Positions 48,901-61,083 of a stretch of DNA of 64,000 nt are shown here, piece by piece; positions within the stretch are counted from its first letter, which is position 1, and each line of letters begins with the position of its first letter. Source of the stretch: Larimichthys crocea. Its lineage: Eukaryota; Chordata; Actinopteri; Sciaenidae. The position numbers were made by a program, and so were the translations under genes. The notes under the pieces were generated by a model that searched no databases, was not told the DNA's origin, and saw nothing but the letters and a program-made list of their open reading frames with translations. The stretch spans positions 920,344 through 984,343 of the forward strand of contig NC_040033.1 of assembly GCF_000972845.2 (NCBI RefSeq), read 5' to 3'.

Positions 48901-51900
48901 AGACAGGAGTTACGACCCGACTATAAAAAGGATAAATGCATCTGCTGTCTAAGACGTACTTTTGCTGAGATATAGGAAAGCTCTTAATAAAACCGCCGGC
49001 TTGCAGTTTTGTGATTTGCAAACCATGTAATCAAGTAAAGCCACTGCAGCGAGCGTTCCTAAAACAGTAAGCATGTAGCACTCGTGGCTATAACGAGAGA
49101 CAAAAAAGTGACAACTTCCTCAAAGAGAACCTGTCAAACGTACAGCGAGACACAACTTTTAACCTTTATCTTGTGCGATTTACATTCAGTGAGCCTGTCT
49201 GTCTAATACTCTCTTGTCCTTGTGCGTCTGCTCTTGTTATTGACCAAAATCCCCCGACGAGTCACAACAGAAGCAGCAGGCGGGGGGCTCGGGGTCTTTC
49301 TGAAAGGACACCTTGGCAGAATTTCGAGGCTGTTGTTGGAAACTCTTGACTGTAACAAACCTCTGAATGCAACACGTTTGAAAAAGATTCAAGAAATGGT
49401 TGGATACTTTTGGAAAAGAGGCTACACTCATTCAATTTGTGCGTAATTATCCGTGAAGACTGATCATTTATATATAATATCATTATTGCATTGATGATCT
49501 GCATGAGAGTGGTATCATCCAACTCTCTGCAACAAATATTCCCAAATGTTGACCTTATTCCTCCAATTTCTAGAGAACCACAAATGAATTCCTGTTCATT
49601 GGTGATGAATGAATGAATTAGGAAAACTTGCAGTACATGCAGTTACACCGGCTGCCAGGAATTGTACTGAATTATGAGACTGCAGGTTTTTACTCCAGCC
49701 ACATAATGCACCGAGGAGATTTCACTGATTAGTCTCTCCACTCTTTTTGACGGTGTGATAATCAGCGGCCTCTGTGGCTGTAGTAGTTCACGGTCGGAGC
49801 TTCTGTGCTTCACTAACCAACAAGTGGATCATCCACCTGTAAATGACATTTCTCCGTGCTTTATATGACGCTCATAACAACATGTTATTTTGATTAGTAG
49901 AAATCTGCACGTGACCTGAGACGTTCATATTTGTGTGGCATGTTTCAGCCTGACATTCAGGTCTTCATGATGATGATCTCACTTTAACACTCTGAATGTT
50001 TCTTAATAAATACTCCATTAAAATTCATTGCAGTGCATAGCTGTTTAATTTTAATGTGTTTTTTTGTAGTCACATCCTTTTCAAGTTTTTCCAGGTATTA
50101 AAGACTCCGTCATTCATGATACATTCATTTTTACAACACTCATTAAATCTCTTAACCTGTGATTCCGGCTGACTTTGTTTAACACTATTAAGTTGTCAGA
50201 ACATTTTAGCCAATTGGAGTGGTTACGATAGAAACGTAATCTCCCACATCATCTCATAATCTGCACCGAGACAACGGATCATTGGTATTGCACCTCATGT
50301 TGCTGGGATGAGAATCTTATCATCTACCTGAACGTCGATCACACATGAGTACTTACAGACAACTCTGCCCTTTGTTTTTTGTGTGCAACTTTATTCATTA
50401 TCAACATTATTTATGAATAAGAACTGCAAGGCCCATACAAAATATTCCGGGTATGTCAAATTAGTGTAATGCAGTGCCGAGCTGCCACATTTGTTTTCTT
50501 CTGGCCCACGTTTTTCCCCTCAGGTCTTCCGTCATTATCTGTTGCATCAGTTTTATTTCTCCCTTTACAAAGTCTGTGTCATGCTCATTTATTTCTTCAG
50601 CGAAGTAAATCTAATCCCCAATTCCTATCTCTCCTTTTTTTTTTGTTTCGCATGCTGCATGACACCATCGTAGACGCATCAATTAGAAATTTACATCCAC
50701 GACTGAATCTTATTTCCAGAGGAGACAAGCAGCTGCCTTAATGCTGTTTTCTGAGTTAATTAGTCAGTCGAGAAGTATCATTTATTAACGTGTCTGTCTT
50801 GGTTATCTGACTTTGAAATGCAGAATGTGCAATGAAATATTCCTCCGCTTTGGTAAAATATTCAAGGCAAGTTATCGGCGGTTCGGTGTGTGATCTGCGG
50901 CTGCACAAATAAACCTGGAAATGTAACAAACTTATTTATATGAATCTGTTTCTGTGGTTTGGATGAGACTCACAAGTCAGAGTTAAGCTGTCACAATGTT
51001 AAAGCAACATGTGTCACAAAATCGTGTTGATAATGTTACTTTGCAGATCTTGTCTCCAGAATATAGGAGGCCTAAAATATTCTTGGACTCGATGATATGG
51101 ATCTACAAGATTGGCAGGACGAGGTCATGTAACTTGAAACAGTGGAGCTGATTCTAATCACGGCACAATAGAGTTTCACACTACAAATCATTATGGGAAA
51201 TGTAGGACCCAGTGTTTGTGAAGCTTGACTCTTACTGGAGGCAGAAAAATCTCAGGCTGCACTGCTTCAATTTGGATTATTCCAGCTTTATGAAAATACA
51301 TTATTAATCACAGGGGCAGCCCACTAATTCGATTAGTTAGGAGTAACTGTATCTGTATATTGGCAAAATAAACAGATGCAACCCTAATTTAGCCACAGAA
51401 TGATAATATGAGCATACAGTATTTCAGGCACAGTCAGAGTATCAAAACTACAAGATGCTCTTAAATTCAGCTGCAAGGCATCGCAGATAGTTACTGGGCG
51501 ATTTTGGTGAAAGTTTCAGGAGCTGAAACACAAGTTTAGGATTGATTTGCTAAGACATCCTGTTACATAAGACCTGTATCCTGTTCTAAGGTTGAACACT
51601 GCTATACACTGTAACTGTGGTCAATTTCCCATTTAATACAATTTCCTCAAAAAGCCCTGAAAGACCTGTCATTTCGCTGGTGGTTTGAGATGATCAAACC
51701 GCAGACACAGGCAGCGGAAAACAGGTAAAACTGTTCACTTTGTTTCTTGCTGAGGATTTGGGTCAAGTCTGAGATTGTCCTTTGGGGATTCCTTTAGCAC
51801 CATATGTGCAGGCCAAATGCTATCATTACCCCCTGTCCTTAAATGATCTTTTCTTCTACCTCATGGGTCTTGTAAAATCTGTCACTGCTGTGTCAGGTCA

Positions 51901-53380
51901 CCAGACCAAGGTCAAATGGGAAGAGGTGGAATTGTCCCTGTGTGCGCTTGCATGTGTGTTGTCCTGTTAATAATGCATGAATTCCCCATGATGGTGTCTC
52001 TAGCAGCTTAAGCATGGTGGGCAGAATGCACATGTGTATATGAGGAGGTGTAAAGCACAGCATGCCAACACAACTGCTTTACGACACATTAAAGATCACC
52101 TGCAAGTGCAACAACCCACCCCTTCGGGTTCACATCTTCCACTGACCATTTTCCACGGAGTTCCTTGTTCTAATTCGAGGGAGGAGGGTGGTTTGCCAGT
52201 GCTGAAAACAACTGCCGACTTGTATAAATTAATACGTGTGGGTGGAATAGTGCTGTGCAGAGAGTGCAGCTGGCCGGGCTTTCGATCACACTCCTCTGCA
52301 AGCCCCACTCTGAATTACAATGCAGACAAGACGCCGAGTCAGCTCGAGCAAAATGAGCCATCTTGACGTGTCGGAAAGCTCGCTGCATATGGAAAAGTAG
52401 TCGAAAATCACCGTGATAATAATTTCAACAGTCAAAATGTGATTTAAAACAGATTTCAACAGCAATAACGTACAGTTGACGGAACAAAATACGTGGCGGC
52501 ATGTGAAAAAAAAAAAAAAAATTCAGAAATTGGCATTGCTTCTGCCTCACCACACCGCTGTGAAATTGCTCCATCAATCCCCGCTGCCTTTCCCTCGAGG
52601 TGAAGTCAAAATATTCAGCAATTTATTTGTGTTGCTCATTCAGCGAAGAATTCATGTTTTACATGGGCGGTATAGTCTCAAAGGGGCCAACAGTTGTTTC
52701 AGACAGCAATGAATCAATTCATACAAGTGGATTGTTGTTGGTGTTAACCGAGTGCAGCAGCAGCAGGAGAGGCAAAACTCGAGACGGATGTGCACGTGCA
52801 CACTCGTTTGTGAGACAAAGAGGGATCTGACATGCACACGCTCACAGGAAGACACTGTTCACATCATATAAAAGTTATATGTCTTGCACTTTGGAAGGTT
52901 TATTAACATTTAATAGATTCCAGCAGATGCCCTCTCAGACAAAAGATGGATTCTGCAAAGACTGAGTACTGCCTATTGTGGCTTTTTACCTCCTTTCAAA
53001 GGCTCGGAAACAATAGCTTTCACAAGGCTTCTCTACAAATGTCTTCTCTGACCCTTGAGGAGTTAGTTATGGCCCACAAAGAGCGGATTGCGTGCTCAAC
53101 AATATAGCGGTCGTATGAGTAGTCCATAACTCTGCTGTGGCTGCTTTAGCTTTTATGATGTTAGACGTGCCGCAATAACAGGACAGGATGTTCACTGCGG
53201 GAAGCGTATGGTACACAGATTTCACAGCATGATATACCCATCACTTTGGATCACGTTAGGAAATCAACAATAAATACTATAAGAAAGTTATTAGTCCCAT
53301 TTCTAGTTATAGTCACCACACTCGCAGGAACGTGGGTGCTTGCATTGTCCAAACATATTTACCCGAGCGTGCAGTTATAC

Positions 53381-53500
53381 CTGTTTTGGGGTCGACGGAG
53401 AAATATGGCTGTCCTTGTAGAATACTGTAGACTATCCTGGCACTGTTTCCGTAGGTGGGATCGTCAGCATCAGTCGCGGTGACTTGCAACACAGAAGTGC
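53381..53500 (-). CDS. cdh7: cdh7 coding exon: EC2, first part
   Basis: A 120-bp exon, phase 1 to phase 1. The acceptor is CTTTTTTAG and the donor is GTATAA, which departs from the GTAAGT consensus. It encodes joined residues 99-138, [20 protein letters not shown] to DPKT. The [10 protein letters not shown] loop is the conserved EC2 calcium-binding DxD turn of type II cadherins. A hAT-like element ends only 76 bp before the acceptor, so the usable branch-point region is short. Confidence 0.93.
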
Positions 53501-53575
53501 CTAAAAAAGAACACAGCACAGAGTCTCTGTTAACGGTACAGAAATGTTAACAACAGCACAGTGACGTGAATCAAT

Positions 53576-54584
53576 CTGTGGTGGAATTTAATTGCATATA
53601 GCTCGAGTACTGTAAAGATTCAAGGTACTTGAATGTATTTCCATTTTAGTCAACTTTATACTTCTACTCCAATGCAGCCACAAATATTTTTTTCAGTCAA
53701 ATCCATATGAATCTGCTGAAATTTGAATTTTACCATGCATTAAATTTTTATGAGTTGAGAACATTTGTAAGCTAAATAGACGGTTGTCGCAATGCAACAA
53801 ACATAGGATGATCTTGTGGAATATGATGGTATGATGAAGAGAGAGAGAGACAGGGGAGGACATGCAACGAATGGCCACAGGTCGGATTCTCTGTAAATGG
53901 GACGTACACTCTACCTCTAAGTTAGATAACTGTTCAATATTTTAAATGGATTCACGTCGATTGTGAGTGAAAATGGATTTGTGGTTTCTTCTATAAATAG
54001 TTCTAACGACAAGTGCAGGTGTTTCCGAGCCTCGACTCGACTGTTTACGTCCACCTGAGTGGGTGAACTATCCAAAGTGCAGCTGTCCTCCATGCTGCCA
54101 CAGCACATCCACCTAATCAAAGCTATTTTACTATTTTAGACTGAAATCAGGTTGATGGACATCTGACAGTGAAGCGCGTGCATCAGACTAAGATCACAGA
54201 GCTCGCCGTCGATCCTTGGCTCAACACTCAAAGCGTTATTTATCCGAAGCTATCCTCTTTTGATATGACAAAACATCTTTTATTATTTGTCAATACGATT
54301 CTAAATGCTGACCGTAGATGGAACAGAATATGCACAGTCCATACAAAGAAAATTGTCAGAATCATCAAAAATGGAGATAGAGTTCAACCTTTTATAGGAA
54401 TGCAATATAAACGTTAATGCAGCAGTAATATTAATCCAAAACATTACAGATAACTGTAAAAGTGATAGGGACCATTTTATAGCACAATGAGCACTTAGAT
54501 AGGGAAGGATGAATGCAGGGCTTTTATTTTTACTGTATTTTCACATTAATACGAGTAAGGATCCGAATACTTCTACCATCACTG
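53576..54584 (+). mobile_element. hAT-like non-autonomous DNA transposon, about 1 kb
   Basis: The left end reads CTGTGGTGGAATTTAA and the right end ATACTTCTACCATCACTG. The two are imperfect inverted repeats of the CAGTGGTGGAA type. Subterminal runs GTATTTCCATTTTAG, CTTTATACTTCTACTCCA (left) and AAGGATCCGAATACTTCTAC (right) are typical of a teleost hAT family. The flanks GAATCAAT (53568-53575) and GATTTAAT (54585-54592) agree at 6 of 8 bases, as for a decayed 8-bp target duplication. There is no transposase frame inside. Confidence 0.75.
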
Positions 54585-55954
54585 GATTTAATTGTGCGAT
54601 GAACATCTCCTAGCAACCGTGTCTGGTGCCTCTAATTCCCAGGACTGTGCACGAAATCTAAATATATGATAGCAAGGTAAGAAAACGAGAGAGCGACTGT
54701 ATTTTTAAGAAGATCATCTAATTTAACCCAAAGCGACAATACAATAAATCCAATTTAGCGCTCCTCAGCAAATGCTACCTTGGCATTATAGAAGCACAAA
54801 CAATATCTGCACAGAAATTAACGGGCTATATGTTATGGAAATTATTTACAGACACTGTTGCACGAAGGTGGACTGCAGTATGTCACAAGGACGTTAAATT
54901 GCTTTTTTTTTTTCCAAGCTTGTAAACATTCAAATGTGAAATATGAGTACACATTCTGGTTCTAGTTTTTCAGCTCAAAAAATGACAAAAACAAAGACAA
55001 ATGATTTGAAGAGTTCGAGGGGTGGCTCATAGTTTACACTGATATTTAAAAATTCTCTGTAAAAGCCATTGTGGTTCAATTTAACACTTGAACTGTTGCT
55101 CAAACAGCATTACAGGCTTCATTAAACCGTTATAATTGCATGATGAGTGCATTGTAATTGCATTGCAAGCTTATATGCTGCATTAGTATATGTAAGAATC
55201 ATAGTATGATTGCGTTATGGGACATATGAGCTGTATGATACATTCTAGGGCCTCTAAATCTTCTGGACACTTGTTTTCCTCTGGGAATTAAACTAAATTA
55301 AACAAGTGAAAGTCACTCCACTGTGTCCTGCCAGATATTTTTTCCTGCAAACCTGAAGGAGCAAAGTAAAATGCCACCCATAATGAACCATGTACCCTAA
55401 AGTATGCTCGGGCACTCTGAATCTTTGCAAACCTTCCAGACAAAATTGCACTGGGAATTATTTGGACTTAATCAATTCTGGGATTGCTTTGGAGGCTTTG
55501 GAGGCGGTTCCAAATCATCTGTCTAGGAAAACCTATTAGTACATCATTTAATTGATAGAGCTTGAATTATTCTGTGTTAATGGCTCGAGTAAAGAAAATA
55601 CTCATCCTTGACCTTTCATGACTGATATTTCCATACAGCATGGTGAAGCATCTGAAAATGTTTTAAGTCCTTCAGTTTTTCAAACACATATTCATATTAT
55701 TGGATGTTCTCACTGATAATAATACACCCATTATGCATTCATAAAAGACTGTACAATGTGCTTAACACAGCTCACAGTGCACTCCAACTGAAGTGTTCAG
55801 AAACTGTATATTACTATAACTATTAAGATGATGATTGCTACAATGAAAGGTCCAATTCTACTCAATAAAGAGTGAGCCCTCAGTGAAGAGTGTCACAGTA
55901 TACACGTGTTTGCTGAGGACTATCTTTAAAAAATTAGAATTGCAAATGCTGTAA

Positions 55955-56290
55955 AATTGCTTGGAATCTGGTTTCAGTATCTGTGTCCTGTGTTACTTCA
56001 CTTGCTGCCTTTGTGTTTCCTGGTAACTTTGATTAATTGGTTTCACCTGTCCCTGATTAGTTGTCACCTTCCTTTGTGTATTTTGTCTCTGTGTTTCTTA
56101 GTTTCCCTTGTGCATGTGTTTGTTCCTCTACTCTGCAGTTCTGTTGTCCCTACTCCTAGTGTTCGCTGAATTTTTGTTCATATGGATTTCTGTTTTTTGG
56201 ATTTATCTACATGTATGTCTGGACTTCCCAGCTGCCTTTTTGTTATTTCGTGTTATTTTTGTTCACTATACATTCGTTCTACATATCTAT
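55955..56290 (+). mobile_element. LTR-like or other dispersed repeat
   Basis: Contains GATTAATTGGTTTCACCTG, TCCCTGATTAGTTGTCACC and TTTGTGTATTTTGTCTC, a run I recognise as widely dispersed in teleost genomes, followed by CTGCCTTTTTGTTATT. The element class is uncertain and the ends are not defined. Confidence 0.42.
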
Positions 56291-56917
56291 ACATTCAACT
56301 AACAATGACAGTGGTAGCCCTAAAATGAAACAACTTAGAGAATCGATTACTGATATCAAGTTTAAGGTGGTGTTATGCAAGAAGCACTTCCAACAACTTA
56401 ATACAATGCAGCCCAGTACATCGCCATGAACCACGTTCTCAATCCCAACTCGACAAAAACAGCTTGGCCGGTGGTCCTACACTTCAAACTAGGACGTTGT
56501 AGGTACACGTGTAAGGCTCTGCAACAAGTTTGCAACATTAACCAACATTAAATATGCAGCGTTCAATTAGACGTTCAAAATATAGCTTGCCGAGAACCAT
56601 TTCACATTTTATGGGTTTAAATGGTCACACGATGGACTTGGTTTGAGTTAAAATGGGTACGTGACATCACACATGTTAACCTAAGTAACAAGAAGTCAAT
56701 GTTGACTTGTGGTCTAATGGGTGAAAGTCCTGTCTTCGTTCGACCCATCCACTCCACCTCTATATCCTGGCTTTCTCCCTCTTTATACTACGTCTACGAC
56801 TTCAATGCAGCATCTAGACAGACGGGTACTTGCAGCATCATAGTTTTAAATGTAAAGCCACTGAAGAAGCTGCTGTATTCGAGGACCTGGGAGTGAAAAT
56901 GGGCTGACTGGATCACA

Positions 56918-56960
56918 TTAGACTGTACAAGTGTACCTAATAAAGTGACCATTCAATGTA
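56918..56960 (+). mobile_element. 3' tail of a non-LTR retroelement
   Basis: GACTGTACAAGTGTACCTAA followed by TAAAGTGACC closely follows the 3' end of a fish non-LTR retrotransposon family (RTE/Expander-like from memory). Only the tail is clear; the upstream body was not recognised. Confidence 0.5.
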
Positions 56961-59283
56961 TATGGCTTGCTCATATTATTCATGAAGATTCCCAGTGTAG
57001 TGCACTAGCAGTCTATGAAAGTTCTAGATAATGAGGTGCAGTAGGGACAGCGGGTGACAAAGGGTTGCTCAGACACATACTCTTCTAGAAAATGGTTTTC
57101 TTTAAAAATATTGTGAAATATATATTTGGTCAAAATATACAAAATCACCTTTTCCATTATGAATCCAGTTACATATTGTGTCCAATTTTCTACATACACT
57201 TTCATCACCTACTTTAGGTATCATTCCATCTATCGCCACTGACCTCACTGGATTTACTTCTGTGACCACAGAGCATAATGCAATTTTGAAACATCACAGT
57301 TGGTCTCTGAAACTAGATTACAACCACCACAGCCATGCCACTTGCCTCATCCCTGCTGTCATAAAGTGAGAGACAAAAAAACAAACTTTACTTTGCAACT
57401 TTGCCTCGATGTGTAGTGTAATGAAGCAGCGATGAGTTAACAAGATGTTGGTTGAGAGTTAATGGGTTGAAATAATCATATCTTCATGGGATGTCAATAC
57501 ACAGTTGGGTTTTTGAGGACAGCCTGTCATCAGATATGGAAACCAAATGGAAATTCAAAAGCAGAATAAAATGTGCAAATATATTTCATAAAACCTGAGG
57601 TTTATGGGGGGAGTTAAATAAAATTGATCCGTGTTTCATGATGGATTGCAGTGTCTACTGGAATCAACACTTGAGAGGGAAGCTAATAGGGGGAAATAAA
57701 TCAAATGTGCGTGTTCAGTCCTTTGCAACCCTGAATCTCTATTTTGTTTTGTTCATCAAGAGTTCAACACTTACCCATGTGTACAATTCTGTTCAATTTC
57801 CATGCATTAGTTCCACTCATTTAATCATAACTAATTATCTAAACAAGCTACTACCTCTGCATCTGAGTTTTCAAACCACTATTAAACCTTTTCCCAGAAG
57901 TGAAATGGTTGACAGGAAAGCACAGCTACCATCTCCAGCATGTCCATTTAGAGATATCTCAACTGGGAGATATACAGCAGTAGGAAATTGATACTCCTTT
58001 CATCTAGCACTCTAAAAAATATGATTGTACAATTGAATGGCAAGTATGAGCACATTTGACTACCTGGCATGCGCCCAGCTAATCAATTTAGACAGGAAAA
58101 GAGAACATCACAACCAATTAGCTGCCACGCACCCAGACAGCCCCTTCCTGCACTTGGGAGCACTAGTATTGACAAATGCTGGGGGATTAGTGCTCTGGAG
58201 TGTGAGGACAGTTGATTGTTACAGCCGATTTGACGCTGCAAACGGCACACTGAAGAAGAATTACTTTAATGGACATCAGAAAAAGAGGTGGGCGGGAAAA
58301 AAAAGGCTAATTATTTTCCCCTTCACAGTCCTTGATTTGCTCCCTTGGGTCATCAATGGTGATTGATTCTTTTTGTGCAACCAATGATGAAGTTTGCAGC
58401 GAACAATTTGAAACTTTAAAATAAGTAGTCTCGTTAAAAGTAAATGAAGGATGCCAATACACAGATTAGTGCTGCTAGTATATTTTCATTACCCTATTAT
58501 AGCCTCATTTAGAGACAAAGATTGCAGGAACTGATGTATCTAATAATCATTTTATGCAGGATTTCATACACATACTTCTGTCTTACACCACAGCAACAGC
58601 ACCTTTATGTACCTTAAAGGATAGTTTGGGTTAGAAGTCATCCGATGTTGTTCTTTAAGGCTGATGTAATGGCAATAGTTTGGAGCAAGAATGGATGCAA
58701 AATTATTTTGTACAGTAGCAGTTTTCTGGGAGCCAGGCTGCCAATCAGAGCGTAAATCTGACAAAGATAAGATTCATAGTTATGTATGAGTCAACCTTAC
58801 AAGGAACCCATGTCAGAAGTCACCACTAGACCAACAAGAGGCGCAAAACAGAATACAAGAATCTGAAGTCTGCCTCGGTGCATTATACAGTCGGTACTCA
58901 ATACACAGCCCACAGTTCAACTAAAAATATACGAGTCCTCATCTCAAAAAAAAAAAAACTCCTCTTCAGGATCTAAGGAAGCAAACAAATACTTAGTTTG
59001 AGACTCAATACCACCGCTGGCCAAAGATAATCCCAAGTGATGCCTCTTGCATCTAAAAGACAAGCTTATCGACTCTCCGGCATCTCCAGAGCACCGCTGT
59101 TGGCTCCCTAACTATGATCATTTCCAGTGGTTAGTAAGTAGATGAAACCCCTTTTGGTTTAAATTGCAGGTATAGAGATTATATATAGATATAGTTGCAG
59201 GGGCATGTATGTGCCTCCCCACATGACAGATAATAAATCCTATTGGCACCAATTAATCGGCCAAATCAATGAATCGGTCGACC

Positions 59284-59682
59284 TCTAGTTCAAGACTTTT
59301 GAATCGCGGTTGTAGGATGTACTTCTACATAGTTTGGACTGTTGACGGCAGTCAGCGCACACCACAGTTTAGGGAAGCAGGCCAGGATCCTGGCCCAAAC
59401 CTTAGAGCATTGTTGTGAACGAGGTCAGCAGAAAAAATACAATGTAGCCACCTTCAAAAAAAATCAATATCTGTGTAAGTCATTAGTTTACCTTGCTGTC
59501 AGACAACATTCTTCTTTGGCACTAACCATAGAACTTCCCTGTCCCTACGCATAAGCCTAACTTCCGGATAGCTGATCTGCTGATCCAAACTGCATGCTGA
59601 CCACCGTCTACTGTAGGTAGACTGTCTATAGATATGAACCTCATTCAACCCCACTTTAAAATAACCAAACGATCCCTTTAAA
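59284..59682. mobile_element. MITE with long inverted repeats
   Basis: The left arm (CTAGTTCAAGACTTTTGAAT, then GGTTGTAGGATGTACTTCTA) matches the reverse complement of the right arm (AAAGTGGGGTTGAATGAGG, then TTCATATCTATAGACAG). Both arms run on into GTTTGGA/AGTTTAGG-GAAGCAG-like sequence, so they are over 100 bp long. The right edge ends CCCTTTAA. The middle (GAACGAGGTCAGCAG, TGTAGCCACC, CTTGCTGTCAGACAAC) is shared with 21236-21640. No protein is encoded. Confidence 0.68.
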
Positions 59683-59931
59683 GTCCATGCTGATAAATGA
59701 TTATTCCACATACGAAGCATGGAAACGTACAGAGCAGCCGAAGGGATTAAGACATGCACTTGACACATCCAACTTGAACAAATATACCGGTTTGCAAACT
59801 TGTATGTGTGTCAGGCACGTCTGTCGATGAATATTCATGAATGCAACCAGGGAGATATTGACTGTTTATAAAGAGGGCGCCTACAGGCCTATTGGGGTTT
59901 GCATATTTAATCGGTTCTGCACATTTCCATC

Positions 59932-60025
59932 TTTTCGCTGTGAGAAACTGATGAAGCTGTTCGTTTTCTCCTTTTTATTTTCGCTGTGAGAAACTGATGA
60001 AGCTGTTCGTTTTCTCCTTTTTATT
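59932..60025. repeat. perfect 2 x 46-bp tandem duplication
   Basis: The unit beginning TTTTCGCTGTGAGAAACTG is repeated with period 46 and no mismatch. It is intronic and lies 250 bp from the MITE at 59284-59682. Confidence 0.95.
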
Positions 60026-60788
60026 CAAATTCTGAGTATTTCTACTTCTTTTCGGCAACTGAAGGAGATTTTTTTTTTTTTTTTTTAGACAGACAATGTT
60101 TTCACCAAACTGTCAGTATCACAAATTCACTATCTTACAGTATACTTGAAGCAAAGTCGCTCTGACAGCAGTTTGGCCAACATTTGGACAACCTACATAT
60201 ATTTTGAAGGAATGCTGTGAAATATTTGAGCATCATACGTTTGAGCTATTGTGCTGTGAGGCAGAATCTGCTGGACTGAAGCCTTTGTTCACCCCTGCTA
60301 AAAACAGAACGGTAGAATAAAGAAATAGAAAATAGATGTTTGCCACATGATTCTAGGCATATGAGGAGCAACCGTCTCAGAGGAGGTGGACAGAGGATTT
60401 TCTTTGCTCTATGATGTAGAGGGCTCCACAGCCTTGATGGCAGGGATTGCTGCGGAGGCATTATTGAGTGCTTTATAAAAGACCTGCCCACCCGGGAAAC
60501 CATCACAGCAACCAGAAAACAAAAAAAAAAAAAGGACTTGGCTGGCTTATAGAAGATCAAACATTCTGGAGAACCTTATCACATAGAGGACAAACCAGAA
60601 TGCTGCACAGGGCAATGACATGTTTGATCGCAGTTCTTCATGCTAATACCTTACCACCTTAAAGCAGTGCAGTGCAACATAACATTCAAGCTCACACAGT
60701 TTCCCATCTTTTCACTTTTTTAAATTAAAGCTGCTGAAAGTGGAGAACATCCATGTGAAGGTCCAGTTTATTTTGTAGCACTACTCAC

Positions 60789-61083
60789 CCACTTCAGACA
60801 TTTCAGGCACCGTAGCTACAAAGGGTCCATCTGGAAATTTGGGTGCATTGTCATTGATGTCTTGTACTTTGATGATGAATTCCGACTTTGGTTCCAAGGC
60901 CTCCTCTGTGTGGCGGTCCAAAGCTTGTGCATGCAGAACATAATGTGCTTTCCTTTCCCGATCCAGGCTCTTAGTGGCATGAATATCTCCTGTCACTTCA
61001 TCGATGATAAATATAGTTCCAGCTCCTTCCCCGTCCAGAATGTACCTGACGGATCCGTCGCCTTTATCTGAGTTTGAGTGAAG
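60789..61083 (-). CDS. cdh7: cdh7 coding exon: most of EC1 and start of EC2
   Basis: A 295-bp exon in phase 0 at its start and phase 1 at its end. The acceptor reads CCCTTGCAG before CTTCACTC, and the donor is GTGAGT. It encodes joined residues 1-98, from [10 protein letters not shown] to EMSEV. It has the EC1 calcium motif LDRE at residues 40-43 and the EC1-EC2 linker DINDNAPKF at 75-83. The first strand of EC1 with the Trp residues that swap between partners, plus the prodomain and signal peptide, is not here and belongs to an exon beyond the window. The exon length equals what I recall for the matching exon of other type II cadherins. Confidence 0.93.

Larger units (their letters stand above)
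43078..53380 (-). other. cdh7 intron, 10.3 kb
   Basis: The largest complete intron. It holds an L1-clade LINE 3' fragment (about 45017-45960) and a 23-bp-arm hairpin (44228-44277). The rest, including 46-53 kb, shows only short homopolymers and unremarkable AT-rich sequence with no convincing exon on either strand. Confidence 0.75.
53501..60788 (-). other. cdh7 intron, 7.3 kb, repeat-rich
   Basis: The intron between the EC1 exon and the first EC2 exon. It contains a hAT-like element (53576-54584), an LTR-like stretch (about 55955-56290), a retroelement tail (about 56918-56960), a long-inverted-repeat MITE (59284-59682) and a 46-bp tandem duplication (59932-60025). I see no coding exon in it. 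Confidence 0.75.
16414..61083 (-). other. cdh7: cadherin-7 gene (partial, ten 3' coding exons)
   Basis: This is a type II classical cadherin: a single-pass membrane protein for calcium-dependent cell-cell adhesion, best known from neural crest, motor neurons and brain nuclei. Ten exons of 295, 120, 168, 188, 254, 134, 122, 118, 252 and 506 coding nt join in consistent phase (1,1,1,0,2,1,0,1,1) with GT-AG borders throughout. They give 718 residues and a TAG stop. Calcium-binding linkers run in order ([35 protein letters not shown]), followed by a membrane helix and a catenin-binding tail. The tail (SKKEPLIISEED, EFIKQRL, ELYGE ending in TT) and the juxtamembrane LSSAGLSTGALIAILLC match remembered vertebrate CDH7 better than CDH6, 8, 11, 12 or 20. 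The full protein should be near 785 residues, so about 65-70 N-terminal residues are encoded beyond base 64000. Whether this is an a or b duplicate cannot be told. Confidence 0.92.
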
